A DNA stretch of 35,116 nt from Didymodactylos carnosus (GCA_905250885.1 CAJNOQ010001166.1:1-35116), one strand, 5' to 3'. Shown: positions 1 to 11,100, counted from the first letter of the stretch. Notes: generated from the sequence alone by a model not told the origin. A program made the numbers and translations.

Positions 1-230
1 ATGAAAATACCAGATGAACAATACTCATGAGTATTTTGCCGAAAGTGGCATGAGTACTCAACAATACCCAAGCATGAGTACTCAAAGTCGTACTCAGAGT
101 ACTTGTTACTCACTCATGAGTACTCAGTGAGTAAAAAAATGTATGAGTACTCGTCCGGTTTTTCTATCAGAGTACTTTTTGAGTACTCACACTTGAGTAC
201 ATTCACTAGGGTACCGTTCTTTTCGCACAC
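1..230. repeat. Cluster of GAGTACTC palindromes
   Basis: The 8-bp palindrome GAGTACTC occurs exactly at 52-59, 76-83, 118-125, 145-152 and 181-188. Near-copies such as GAGTACTT lie at about 97 and 170. The spacings between exact copies are 24, 42, 27 and 36 bp, all multiples of three. One forward frame therefore reads Glu-Tyr-Ser at each copy and stays open to the stop near 333, but an in-frame TGA lies just upstream near 28. It could be a degenerate coding repeat or a non-coding palindromic satellite. I do not recognise a protein. The array may continue beyond the left edge. Confidence 0.6.
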
Positions 231-449
231 TTGTGTTGCAAAGTGCCGTGAAAAAATTCAAAGTACTGCATTTTACTTTTTTATTACGTTTTATATCGGT
301 GCGCAAATGATATTTCAAATTTCTTCTTCTTGAGTCACAGTGTGGCTGTGAATCTCTGACACGTTAGTATGTCTCGATCTTATAGCTAAATAAATAGGTT
401 TCAGAAATGTTGATGCATCTCAGCGTTTCGTAGAAAGAGATGAAGGAGT

Positions 450-1533
450 ACACTGTAATCTTGAATTAATTTCCACTTTATAGAAAATCGACCGAAAAAT
501 CGCCGCCATTCGGTACAAACCCGCCAAGGACTTTTCAGTTTATAGAAAATCAAAAAGAAATTTCTACTTTCTTGAAAATTATTTATAGAAATTCAACGGC
601 AATTTTTCTACCAAACTAGAAATTCCTCTTTGAATTTCCAGATTCTTGAAGATTATTTGGTTTTGTTTGATTTCCTGCTGTGAGCAAAAAAATCTTGTTT
701 AACAACAATATGAAGAACAATTGTTCACCTGTGTTTTTCTACGCACTCTTTCGTAAGATGTTCCGTGTAAATAGTTGCGTATGTTGGTATCAAATATGTT
801 TAGAGTCTATATATGGTCCTGCTACACTGTAAGGTTGGAAGTTATTTATGGAATAAGCTCGGCGAATTTCAAAGAGTACCTATAGGAGTTCCCGACAAAT
901 TTCCAGTTTATAGAAAATCCTCGTTGAATTTCCATAAATAATTTTTAAGAATCTGGAAATTCAAAGAGGAATTTCTAGTTTGGTAGAAAAATCGCCGTTG
1001 AACTTCTACAAATAATTTTCAAGAAAGTAGAAATTTCTTTTTGATTTTCTATAAACTGGAAAGTCCTTGGCGGGTTTGCACCGAGTGGCGGCGCGACCAG
1101 GTTAGGTTGTATGGGGGTGGATCCCGTTCATGCTTTTGAGAATTTTCTGATGAACGTCTCCAATTTTCGGACCTTCTTATCAAAACTTCGCGCCACCACG
1201 GTCTCTGCCTAAATCAAAACTCTTGCTGGAATAGGCAGAATTGTGATCTAAAGTAGAAACTGTCAAAGTTGATTTAAATGTAATATGAGTGTCTTTACGT
1301 GACGCTCTTATACCTACACTAATTGCAAAACAAAAAGATTAATAAGTATTTGGTCTAGAAATTCCTGGGCGAATTTCCACTTTCTAGAAAATCGCCGAGG
1401 GTTTTCTAGTTTAGAAAACCAGCATTTCCTAGAAAGCTGAAAACTGGTCGAGGAATTTCTATAAAATAGAAAATCCCCGGCGATTTTTCGGGCGATTTTC
1501 TATAAAGTGGAAATTAATTCAAGATTACAGTGT
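450..1533. mobile_element. Non-coding fold-back element with long terminal inverted repeats
   Basis: The ends are inverted copies: 450-515 starts ACACTGTAATC and 1483-1533 ends GATTACAGTGT. The left arm is continuous over 450-659. The right arm is split into 937-1093 and 1483-1533. Arms are near-identical, with scattered differences. The roughly 389 bp between the two right-arm pieces (1094-1482) begins and ends next to GGCG and contains related TAGAAAATC motifs. No open frame is present, so this would be a non-autonomous DNA transposon or fold-back element. The left flank ends in TA but the right flank begins TT, so a TA target-site duplication is not confirmed. Confidence 0.7.
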
Positions 1534-1567
1534 TCCATATTCTTTCTATTTTGTTCAATACATTTTA

Positions 1568-2400
1568 ATGGCTAATTCATTGTCTGATAAAATTCTCCGT
1601 TGTGGAAAACATGAATTCTATCAATTTAATCCCAAAGATAATGCTAATTTACAAGAAATCTGTTTCAAAAATAATGATGTCAAAGGTATTCGAACGTATT
1701 ATTATCGTAAGTCATAGCAACATGTTAAACCAGATCCAAAATTGTACAATATGCAATATTCCAACTGTAAACAAGGAATATATTCATTACGTTCAAATTT
1801 GATACCACAGACACCAGTATCAATTGAAAAAGAAGAAAAATCATCCAATAATACACCATACGAAAACTTTGTTCAAACAGAAGGAGGAAGTTATATAATA
1901 TAATGCACCATTCTATCGTCAAATATTCGACATGAAATCGGAACTCAAACCGAAGATAATATATCAATGCGTCAAGAAACATTTTCAGTTAGACCTAATT
2001 ATTATCGTCCCAGCGTTAAACCAGTGAATAAAATAAAAAGCCATATGAACTTTGGAATTTACCACTACCAAAATCATTGACGCGTAATAATAAATGTATT
2101 ATAGCCAATGATAGAAGTTTCATCTATTCTCACTTCTCTCGTCTTGTAACCACGCGTTCATTGGATGATTTTGATGACAATGATGATGGCCATGAGTACG
2201 TTGGAGAAAGAATTATTTATTCAAGAAAGCTACACCGCACTGTAAAAAATAAGGTGTGTCCGGAGCATACTGAATGTGCATATCACGTTGAACTGTTTTT
2301 GCATACTGAAAATGGCTTATTCAGTGTCCCTGTAACACATTGGAATTGCACATATAGTTTCCGCAGACAGAACGAGAAAAAAGACCGAAGAGAAGAATAA
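1568..2400 (+). pseudogene. Broken coding sequence of unknown family
   Basis: One forward frame from ATG 1568 reads as protein-like sequence (starting MANSLSDKILRC) but is broken by TAG at 1715-1717 and TAA at 1901-1903. A frameshift near 2036-2041, in an A-rich run, moves the coding signal to the frame ending at TAA 2398-2400. The total length would be about 277 residues. The downstream piece has an acidic stretch (residues DDFDDNDDG) and several Cys and His residues but no motif I can name. There is no sign of introns. It follows the fold-back element by about 35 bp. It could be a transposon-encoded protein or a decayed host gene. Confidence 0.5.
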
Positions 2401-2823
2401 TTCTTTCGGTTTTCTTTCCGTATAGAAACGCAAGATAAAAATTCAGATTACACAACGACAGTTTGCACATCACTTTGGACTCGAAATGCACACTTGAGGG
2501 AATGCACACTAGCGGACACACTTTATTTTTTACAATGCGAAGTTCTCGTAATCAATTGTCATCAAGTATTAAAATGATGTATATTAGGCAAGATCCGCCT
2601 GCAACATCCTATTGAAATTCGTCGAAAGAGAACTGCTGTAATTGAATCAGTGGTTATTAACTTCTGTTTTTTGGATCGTTATATAGTTTAGATAGATTTG
2701 AACAGTAAATTAGCCTGAAATTGAGCTAAAGCATTTAGAATATTTTCTGGTAACTCTGAACAGATTCAAAAAAAGAGTTTCATACTACAAATTTAATGAA
2801 CAAATGTTTCTTATATTTACTTG

Positions 2824-3330
2824 CAGTAAAAAAAAAGATCGCCGATTCACACATAATTAAGAAAGATCACACTTGCCTGGCTCTGTTTTCAATTGCAAAT
2901 TTTACCAGTCTGGCAATAAAGTCTTTCTACCAATAAAAAGTCTGAAAACATGATAAAATACTAGTATTGCACGAATATAAAGCCTACTCTAATTCATATG
3001 TTACCTTATAAAGAGGAGCTGATCGATCTGTTCCTGTTAGAACTGGTGCTTCCGATCTAATAAAAAGTGATCCATTAACTGGTAATCGATATTTATGTTA
3101 TTCTGAGAGTATAATTCGAAAATCCGAATTCTTCATTACATATCCTGTATTTTTATAGTGTTTCGCAATAGCTGATTTTGCCTACGGTTCTGTAACAGTG
3201 TTAGTTGCATTGACATCTGCCAGCGTACTGAGAGAATCGTCTAGATCTTCTTGATCAATTTTTACAACAATTCTCTGAATTTTGCCAGTTTGTGATTGTG
3301 GAGATACAAACAACAACAAACTCTATCCTA
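2824..3330 (-). pseudogene. Minus-strand coding remnant with a 63-bp intron
   Basis: The reverse strand reads as protein-like sequence from about 3330 down to 3005, then meets a GTAA donor. A 63-bp intron (2942-3004) ends in TTTTCAG, and coding-like sequence resumes in the same phase at 2941 and runs to about 2824. The frame is broken by TAG at 3182-3184, TAA at 3098-3100, TAG at 2927-2929 and a TGA near 2870. Recognisable stretches include GKIQRIVVKIDQEDLDD and KFAIENRARQ. I do not recognise the family. The intron size matches those of the PRDM-type gene in this window, which supports a former host-type gene. A short related segment occurs on the opposite strand at about 3618-3645. Confidence 0.4.
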
Positions 3331-3607
3331 AAAAAACTGTTAGAATTATCTATGATTTAATACTAAAATTGGAACAGGTTTCAGTTCAAAAGATCCTTTA
3401 CCTATTCTATTAAAATCAGGACTCATTTATGAAGCTAAATGTTCCGAATGCGGAGAAACTTACATTTGGAAAACGTGTCGTCATTTAAAAACACGTGTTA
3501 ATGAACATGAAAGCTCAAGAGAAAATTATCTTATCTCATACAAAACTCGTGCCAAAAAATATTTCCAAACAGTATCGAAAAGACCTGGTACGATCATCTC
3601 TAGATAA
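3330..3607 (+). pseudogene. Penelope-like element GIY-YIG endonuclease remnant
   Basis: The main open frame runs from about 3365 to TAA 3605-3607 and contains LIYEAKCSECGETYIW followed by RHLKTRVNEH. This is the layout of the GIY-YIG endonuclease of Penelope-like retroelements: a GIY-like strand, a CxxC pair, a YIG-like strand, a conserved Arg and His residues. The YIG glycine is replaced by Trp. A one-base loss near 3355 separates an upstream piece (TVRIIYD) from the main frame. No reverse transcriptase is visible upstream, so this is a truncated, inactive 3' end of an element. The GIY-YIG reading is established family knowledge. The assignment to Penelope-like rather than another GIY-YIG retroelement is inference. 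Confidence 0.65.
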
Positions 3608-3718
3608 GGACTCGTAACACCATCACAAACTGGTAAAATTCAGAGAACTGTTCTTCCATTTTCGCTTACATTTCGTCTGTGAAATGGTCTGTGCTTTATG
3701 TACCAGTTGTGCCCAACA

Positions 3719-4313
3719 TGTACTCACGAGGGAACATATGTAACTGACCAATCGTTTTTTTAATGAAATTTAGTGGAGTATAGGTAAAAAATGGTGCTGA
3801 ATCCGAATATCGGTATGAAACGGGCCGCTAGACCTTGTGAGTACCGGATTTCTGGGAAATCAGGTTTCCAGAGCCAGAAACTTTTTGTTCCAAAATTTTT
3901 TTCTGATCTGTCTCGATTGTAGAGTACATTGAGAAACCTATAAAAACCTAGTTTTGGGGTTTTTTAAAGTGTTTTTGAAGGTTTTACAAAGCTACAGGCT
4001 CCCTCAAAAAACCTCAGCGAACGGAAAAGAGAAGAAAAGTCCGTCTGATGGGCTGTGGAAGGGTTCCAAAATTCTGAAAACTAGTTTTTTATAGGTTTCT
4101 CGATGTGCTCTACAATCGAGACAGATCAGAAAAAAATTTTGGAACAAAAAGTTTCTGGCTCTGGAAACCTGATTTCCCAGAAATCCGGTACTCACAAGGT
4201 CTAGCGGCCCGTTTCATGCCGATATTCGGATTCAGCACCATTTTTTACCTATACTCCACTAGATTTCATTAAAAAAACGATTGGTCAGTTACATATGTTC
4301 CCTCGTCAGTACA
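3719..4313. mobile_element. Fold-back element with ~235-bp near-perfect inverted arms
   Basis: Bases 3719-3955 and 4078-4313 are inverted copies that extend through distinctive landmarks: ACGAGGG at the tips, CCGAATATCGG, GGGCCGCTAGACC and the GAGACAGATCAG region. A loop of about 122 bp (3956-4077) separates them. No protein can be assigned, and the short frame at 4004-4195 lies inside the repeat. Immediately to the right, the minus-strand retroelement coding signal starts, so the element appears to have inserted at or near that element's edge. No clear target-site duplication was found: CCCAACA on the left and GTTATCT on the right do not match. Confidence 0.75.
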
Positions 4314-4939
4314 GTTATCTTAGCACGTCCATCATCGGTGATTTCACACTGATCTGGATCTACTTCTCCGAGTAACAGTATGATGGCCTAAATAACACTC
4401 TCGCTGCTGAAACGCACCCCGGCACAATAACTGTAACGTTCTGTTGAGGTGGTATTTTGGTATTCTGCTTTAATCTCAATGGTACATAAAGGAGCTGGTC
4501 TTGCTTAATCATCGGGATTGTTATTTTTTGTTTTTGTTTACCAATTATAACAGTTTCCTCGCCTGCATCAAGCCATATTTCTTGATATAATCCGTTCCAA
4601 TAATACAATCTGTAAATAAAATTTTCACCACCGTCGCCTTTATTGTTGTTATCATATGATTAACTTTAATATGCAAATCTACCATGTCAAGAACCTTTAA
4701 ATTGGATGTTCTGTCTGCTATAGCTAACGGCCTTTGTCGAATTTCTGATGTTTTGTTTTTCTTAATGCATTTTCTGTGATAATTGTATTTGTTACTCCGG
4801 TGTCTATCATTACTTTCATTCTCTTATTGTTGACGTTTACTGAGACAAAAAGTAATGATGGATTATTATGGATATTGTTATCGGAGACATCACGATCATT
4901 CGATGCCTCCGCTACTAGAAATTGTGTCGTTCCGGACAA
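4314..4939 (-). pseudogene. Retroelement aspartic protease and downstream segment, broken
   Basis: The reverse frame from 4939 to 4724 carries the retroviral-type aspartic protease active site VMIDTG (Asp codon at 4802-4804), with Val replacing the usual Ala or Ser after DTG. A frameshift near 4730 moves the signal to a second frame containing CIIGTDYIKKY, the helix that normally ends this protease fold. A second shift near 4590 leads to the region 4608-4360, rich in Lys and Gln, which normally bridges protease and reverse transcriptase. Coding-like sequence fades at 4314, where the fold-back element begins. No reverse transcriptase is present. The product would process Gag-Pol polyproteins, but this copy is dead. 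Confidence 0.75.
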
Positions 4940-6117
4940 TTTCTAGCATAATGATCTTTTGAGGTGCAAATATGACATCCGGAATAATTTGAATTTTGTC
5001 GTGGTGCTGTATGGCAAAACTTGTTTGCAGTTGTGCTGGTATATTATGTCGGCGATAATTATCCTAGTTCGACGATGGAAATTGCTGTTGTCATTCCTGT
5101 TGTTGCGATGTTCGTTTTGGTGGTCGAATATAAGCTTGCTCGTTTCGTATATTACTTGGCATTGACGTCACTTCCTCTTCGGCCAATTTTGCTAAATGTT
5201 CGAATGTTTTGGTATAATGCAAATATTCTGTCGTTGTTTTGGGTTGTTTTTCCAAAATCTTTATTTTCAAAGACGGTTTAACGTTTGAGATTAAATATTG
5301 AAGAATTTGATCATTCGATGATGGTGGATCAATTTCATGACAAATATCCATCACTGTTGCATGATATTCAGTCACTGACTGGCTTACTGTCTGCTGGTAA
5401 TTTTTCAGTTTTTCAAATGCTTCTTGCTGCCAGGATTTAGATCCAAATTCTTCCTTAATTTTAATTACAAAATCTGGCCATGACTTTATCGTTGATGAAT
5501 TTCTATTATACCACTTCAATGCCAGATCTTGTAATACCGTACAGCGTACCACGAATGTATCAAAGTCAGAAATTCTTGATTTGCTCACTGCATACCAAAT
5601 ACGCGCTTGACCTGTAAGTAGCAAAGGAATGTACGCAATCCAGTCAGACTGGACTACCCTAAACTGTTCAAATACACTGATAACTGGAATTAGTCATGAA
5701 TTTGGATCTTCATTATATCCAGAAAATTTATTGAGATTTTTTAAAATCAACTGCTGAAAATCTTTGTCACTCTGATCTATATTGTATCTCCCAAGTGATT
5801 CTGTTTTTGTTGCCGCTATAGCTGCAGGTTGTTGAGGTTGCTGATTCATAAAGGCAGTTGCAGACGTTAGTGAGTGTTCCTCTGGACTTTTCATATATTC
5901 AATTAATTCATGCTTAAATATATGCCCATCATTATTTATTACTTGTTGTGATTTTAAATACCATAAATTAAACAAAATAGTAAGCAAATGTTGAGACGCT
6001 CCTTCAGACCAACACACTAGTGGATAGTTTAATTTTCCCCATATCAATTCAATAAACTTAAGCCACTGACTGATGCTTTCGACTGTATTTCCCACATCTG
6101 GAATTTTTGCTAACAGC
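4936..6117 (-). pseudogene. Ty3/Gypsy-type Gag remnant with CCHC zinc knuckle
   Basis: The reverse strand from about 6117 to 5091 is a single reading frame interrupted by one TGA at 5694-5696. It contains a Gag core (ARIWYAVSKSRISDFDTF, then a Trp/Phe-rich helical section and a Lys/Glu-rich section), typical of the retrotransposon gag family. After stops near 5091 and 5055, a CX2CX4HX4C zinc knuckle is visible at 4936-4977 (C-HI-C-TSKD-H-YARN-C). The protease frame begins one base out of register beside it, either from decay or as a relic of a gag-pol frameshift. Orientation is opposite to the neighbouring RNase H-integrase piece, which starts within about 15 bp of the Gag N-terminal side. 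No LTR or primer-binding site is visible. Confidence 0.75.
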
Positions 6118-6123
6118 TATTGG

Positions 6124-7000
6124 TGGGATATTATCATATATACTGATAATTGCTCTTTGTGCAATACGATGCAAAAGAACGTAAAGAATAAGCGGTTGGA
6201 TCGAATTACATTATTATTACAAGAATATAATATCGAATAGGTTATTCATATTAAAGGAAGACGTAACTGTTTACAAGACTATATGTCAAGAAATTCAGTA
6301 GTAGATTTCGACGATTTAATGGATATGGACTACGGCCTCGAAGTCAAACGTCCAGTCACTGGACTAATAGGTGTCACAACAAGAGCTAGGGCAAAGGTGC
6401 AAAAACTTGTAACAATAGATCAGAGAGATCAATCACTCACAACTCCGCATGCAACGTCACCCGATAGCTCTAACACGAGTAATAAGTTACAGGATCATTT
6501 CTACGTTACGAAATTGCAAGAAGAACAAGATAAAGATCCGGTGTTATTTATTATTTATTTACCATCCTCAATGACCCAGCCTGCTCTTCGTGCTTATCAT
6601 GATCATCCAACAGCAGCACACTTTTCGGTTCAAAGAACGTATGGTAAGATGAAATTTAAATATTGATGGCCAGACATGCAAAGAACAATCGAAGATTATG
6701 TAAATTCATGTTTGGTGTGTAAACAACACAACCACAATAGACAAAAATCCCATGAGCATCTACATCCGATTCCACCTCCTTCTGGACCCTTCCAAGTCAT
6801 CGGAATAGACTATTGTAGTCCGTTTGTTACAACTCCAAATGAAAATAAATATGTATTGTGTATTACGGATCACTTTACAAGATGAGTTACGGTTGTAGCT
6901 CTAGCAGCACGCAAAGAACTGCACAAGGGATTTTTAATGAATATATATGTAAAAATGGAGTACCGACAAGGAGGATATCTGATTATGAATCTCGTTAGAA
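6124..7000 (+). pseudogene. Gypsy RNase H end and integrase remnant
   Basis: The forward strand begins inside the C-terminal part of RNase H (IIYTDNCSL, then VIHIKGRRNCLQDYMSRN) and continues through a linker into integrase. The integrase HHCC zinc domain is seen as HPTAAH plus SCLVC, followed by the start of the catalytic core (VIGIDYCSPF, TDHFTR) and the second catalytic Asp region (RRISDYESR). Breaks are TAG 6238-6240, TGA 6664-6666, TGA 6883-6885 and a frameshift near 6910-6925. The core ends at a stop near 6996, before the catalytic Glu. The reading direction is opposite to the adjoining Gag-protease piece. Confidence 0.8.
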
Positions 7001-8138
7001 CCAGTTCTAGAACCAGTTGATGGGAGCATTATCACAATTACTGTGATTGGGTCGGATTTGCACTGTCTCTACTTCCAGGACGAATGTGCTTTGAGTATCT
7101 GGTGATTTTCTATTTGTGGCTTACATTAAAAAACTGTTTTTTTGTCTCAGATACTATTAGATAATCAATGACTACCATTGAATGTTGTACAAGTACAGCA
7201 CCAATTACAAGGGCATCTCTGTCTGATGCACCGGCATTAATTCTGTAGCATTATTTGAGTACAAAATGATTCTGTTCATTGCGGTGGCACCTTCGTTACA
7301 TCTTTAGATAACAATACGAGTACTAAGGCCGTTAGCGGTCAACAATTAGGTACTCAGTCAGTCTCAACTCCTCCTAGTAATCACCATCTTTTAACAATCA
7401 ATGTAATACATATATATGTATATGTGTATAGTTATCGTGTATATAAACAAATTCATTTTTCCAAAACGAGAAATTGTGATGCCAAAAACACAAAGAAATA
7501 AAAAGAACGAAACAAAACAGTTGATGAGGATTATTATATTGCCATATAGTAGATATAGAGGATTTATGACAAAAAAAAAGACAAAATATTGTAAAAGTTG
7601 AAACGTCTGAACAATGTGAAATTTACACTCTGTGAGAACAAAAACTGCACGAAAAAAAAATTCAACGAAAATACAAAGTATGACACAGTCATTATTCAAT
7701 TTATCAAAAAGAGTAGTAGCATTTTAAATAAATTATTTAGTTATAATAAATGTATCTAAAAAAATTATTTCTCAGATTAACACAAACGTTTGTAAAATGT
7801 CCTCTCTTTCTCTTTTGCGGTAGCGGATAGTATGGAAAAAGAATTGGTTAATCAGATCAGTTGACAGAGAAATACTGTTGAGTTTAGTAGATACAAATAT
7901 TGGTGAGATTCAGAAAGATTGCTAAAGAAAGTTTAAACTAGCCAGAAGTGACTATGATGACTTCTATGCATTATGTTTTTGAGGAAAATGTGTACTAGTA
8001 TATTTCAATGATTAATTTGAAAGTTAAAATATTCACATGAAGAAAAAGACGTAGAAAATAAAAATGAACTCAACATATCTATATATGTTGAAATATTAGT
8101 TCTCTTTTTATCAAGCATTTAATTGTGTCAATACTTTT
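7001..8138. other. No confident gene; possible decayed coding scrap at 7270-7400
   Basis: Bases 7003-7030 contain a direct repeat of AGAACCAGTT. A forward frame at about 7267-7490 begins protein-like (NNTSTKAVSGQQLGTQ) but runs into low-complexity Tyr/Val codons and has no recognisable start or domain. The rest, up to the end of the PRDM-type gene, is AT-rich with no supported feature. Confidence 0.3.
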
Positions 8139-8144
8139 TTTATT
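8139..8144 (-). promoter_or_regulatory. Polyadenylation signal AATAAA for the PRDM3/16-like gene
   Basis: On the reverse strand AATAAA lies about 30 bp beyond the TAA stop at 8174-8176. This implies a very short 3' UTR. The hexamer is common by chance in AT-rich DNA, so the call rests on position. Confidence 0.4.
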
Positions 8145-8173
8145 ATATCACACTAATAACACATAAATTCAAA

Positions 8174-11100
8174 TTAATTTGACGAAATATCATGTTCTGC
8201 TTCTCTTTCATCATTCTCTATTGTTGTTATACCATCCAAATAACGACTTTCACGTCCATGATTTCCAACAACATCTTCTTCTTCTTCTGTTCTACTGCAA
8301 TCTTCATCTGACAATGATAACGACGATGATCGTCTCGTACTAGATGGTTCACTGTTTAAAGTATGTTGTTCATAGAGTTCAACATGATGATTTGATAAAC
8401 TACCATTGCCGTTAGTTGTTATCATTGAAGGCATTTCATTATCTTCTTCACCGGAACAAGAATCAAATGGTAAACCATTTTCATGTTTTTTTAAATGGCG
8501 TTCGAGATTTGTTTGTTGGGCAAAACGACGATCACAAAGTGTACATAAAAATGGTTTTTCACGATTATGAATATTTCGAATATGTCTTTGAAGATTTGAA
8601 CTAATTGAAAATGATCGTTCACAATATTTACATCGATACGGTTGTTCACCTTAAATTAAACATTATCAAATGATATATTTGTTCCCTCTTAAGAAGTACT
8701 TTACTCTTTATCAAACAATTCATAATAATCGCTCATTTCAATTTGCGAGCGTCTATCGTTACTGAATCAATTTCGAATGCAAATTTTTAAATATCAAAAT
8801 TATTTTTTAAAGTTAATTTTTTAAAAACGGTGCATCTTACCTGTATGAGTTCTTAAATGTCGTGTTAAATTTGCCGATCTGGGAAATACTTTTCCACAAT
8901 ATTGACATGTATACTTGTCTTTATTTGTTCGTGTATTTAAATAATTTAATTTATTCAATGTATTTGATTGCCATGAATCATAATTCATTGATAGATTTCT
9001 ACTTAATGTTAATTGTGAAAATGCTGCTGCAGCAACTGTGGATGTTGTTGGATTAGAAAATACATTATTTGCATGATAAATACGTTTTAAAACTTCTAAA
9101 TTGAGTGGAGACGATGATGTAGTGGTGTTAATAATGGGTGTAGTAGATAATGGTGACTTTGGTGAAATAGATTTTATTTTATCATTTTCACATGATGATG
9201 TTGTACACTTTTTGTTTAATAATGATTCAACATTATATTTTGAAACTGTTATTGGATTTCGTCGTTGTTCAGATGTTGATACTGAGCGACAACTACTAGC
9301 ATCTGTATTATGTCGACTTCTAATTATTTGATTGACTGAAAAAAATATGAAAAAACGATTTTTATTTTCTTAGTTTAAAAACGAATAGAATTTGTTGATA
9401 CTTACTGTCTGTTTCCAATTTTGTTTCTTCAATCGAAGATGAATGTGATGTAATTGACTTAGTATTCAATGCTGGAGATGGTGATTTAGAAGGTGAAGGC
9501 GACGATGATACATGGCGTTGATGATGTTCCTTCATATGATTATTTTTTAAATAAAACATTTTTGATTTTTTGACACTTAAATCAAGTGGTCCATCATCAT
9601 TGTCTTCTATCTCTAGTGTACGTTTTATTGATGTTGGATAATGATTATTTACTTTTGTTGATAATACTGTATCTTTCAATTGCATTTCGGGTGAATTTGT
9701 TGTGGATCTTATATCATCGATAACATTATTTTGTGTTAAATTTGTTTTTATTGAACAGTATCCATTGTTATTTTTATTGTATTTTGTTTTCATTGTCTCA
9801 TCTGAAGTTGTTATTGAGGACGATGATGACAGTGGTGATGAATGGGTATTGTTATTTGTTAAAAATGTATTAAAATATGGAATTGTTGTACAAGTATTCG
9901 GTGCAACCGGTGTAAACGTAGCAAAACGAGGTAAATACGGCATTAATGAATAGGGTAAATTTGACGAATTCCATAACCAATTATTTAATTGTTCTTTATT
10001 TAGTAATGATGATTTTTGAGTTTCATTTGGATAAGAACTAACATCGCCACAAAATCTTCTAAAAAACAGACAGTCAAGTTTTTAATATGTTTTTTAAAAA
10101 CATATAAATGAATTTAAGATATATTACCTATGTTTATTAAGTGCTGCACTGTTTGAAAATGTTTGCCCACAAAATCGGCATTTGACTTGTGTTCGACAAT
10201 CAGCATGCATTCGCTTATGCCGACACAAATTAGAAAATTGAGTATAAGCTTTGAAACAGACCTAGAAAAAATAACAAAGAACTATTATTCCAGTATCATT
10301 TTAATAATAGATGAAAAATATTTTAAACAGAAAAGATTAAAATGTCTTTGTAAGTAAACAAGTAGACATCATGCTATTTTCAAATATAATGGAAAAATAA
10401 AATTTAAAAAAAAGATATTCAACAAACCTCACATTGGAATGGTTTCACACTACTATGAACTAAAATAAAAACAAAAGGATGAGTTAAAAATAACCTTGAT
10501 ATGATATTTAATTAAGTTTACTTACTGTGCATATGTTGTTTTAAACCACTGGATGTTGCAAATGTTTTACCACATTCTGTACAAGGATGATGACGATTTT
10601 CTGATTCACTTCCTGAACTTGAACAATGACGACTAAGAGCGTTGTATGATGAAACCTAATATCGAAAGACTAGATGTTATTCATAATTAAATTTAACATT
10701 AAAAATAAATATGATGAGATATATAGAAATTTCGTTTTGACGAATACAATGAGTCACTTTTGGTACTGTATTTTCAAAAATATCTTAAGATCTCTTAAGG
10801 AAAAAATTTAATATTCATCTGTATCATCTAAGTTTTTAGGTAAAAGTATGTATCATCATTTAAAAGATTACTATATTCTCTTTATGACATTGATATTTGT
10901 AGTATTTTTCAATTTTTTAATTAGATTCTATTCTCAATTATCATTTCATCAAATTAATTCTAAGATCTTTAAGTCATAAATGTTAATTGATATTGATTAA
11001 CATGAGATTAATGAATGTAACATATGAAGTGACTGTGAAGTAGTTTAAATTAATTTAGTTAAATATATGATAATAAAATAAAATGAAAAAATATTTATAT

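Noticed and set aside
1147..1180. CTGATGA resembling a hammerhead ribozyme core
   Set aside because: The matching GAAA strand and the closing stems are not present at the right distance.
1707..1717. GTAAGT followed by TAG as a tiny intron rescuing the stop at 1715
   Set aside because: An 11-bp intron is not credible; a simple stop mutation explains the data.
4004..4195. Reverse 63-codon frame
   Set aside because: It lies within the arm and loop of the 3719-4313 fold-back element.
5021..5281. Forward frames opposite Gag
   Set aside because: Antisense shadows of the gag remnant, rich in hydrophobic codons created by the complementary strand.
9702..9953. Forward 83-codon frame
   Set aside because: Antisense shadow of exon 7 of the PRDM3/16-like gene.
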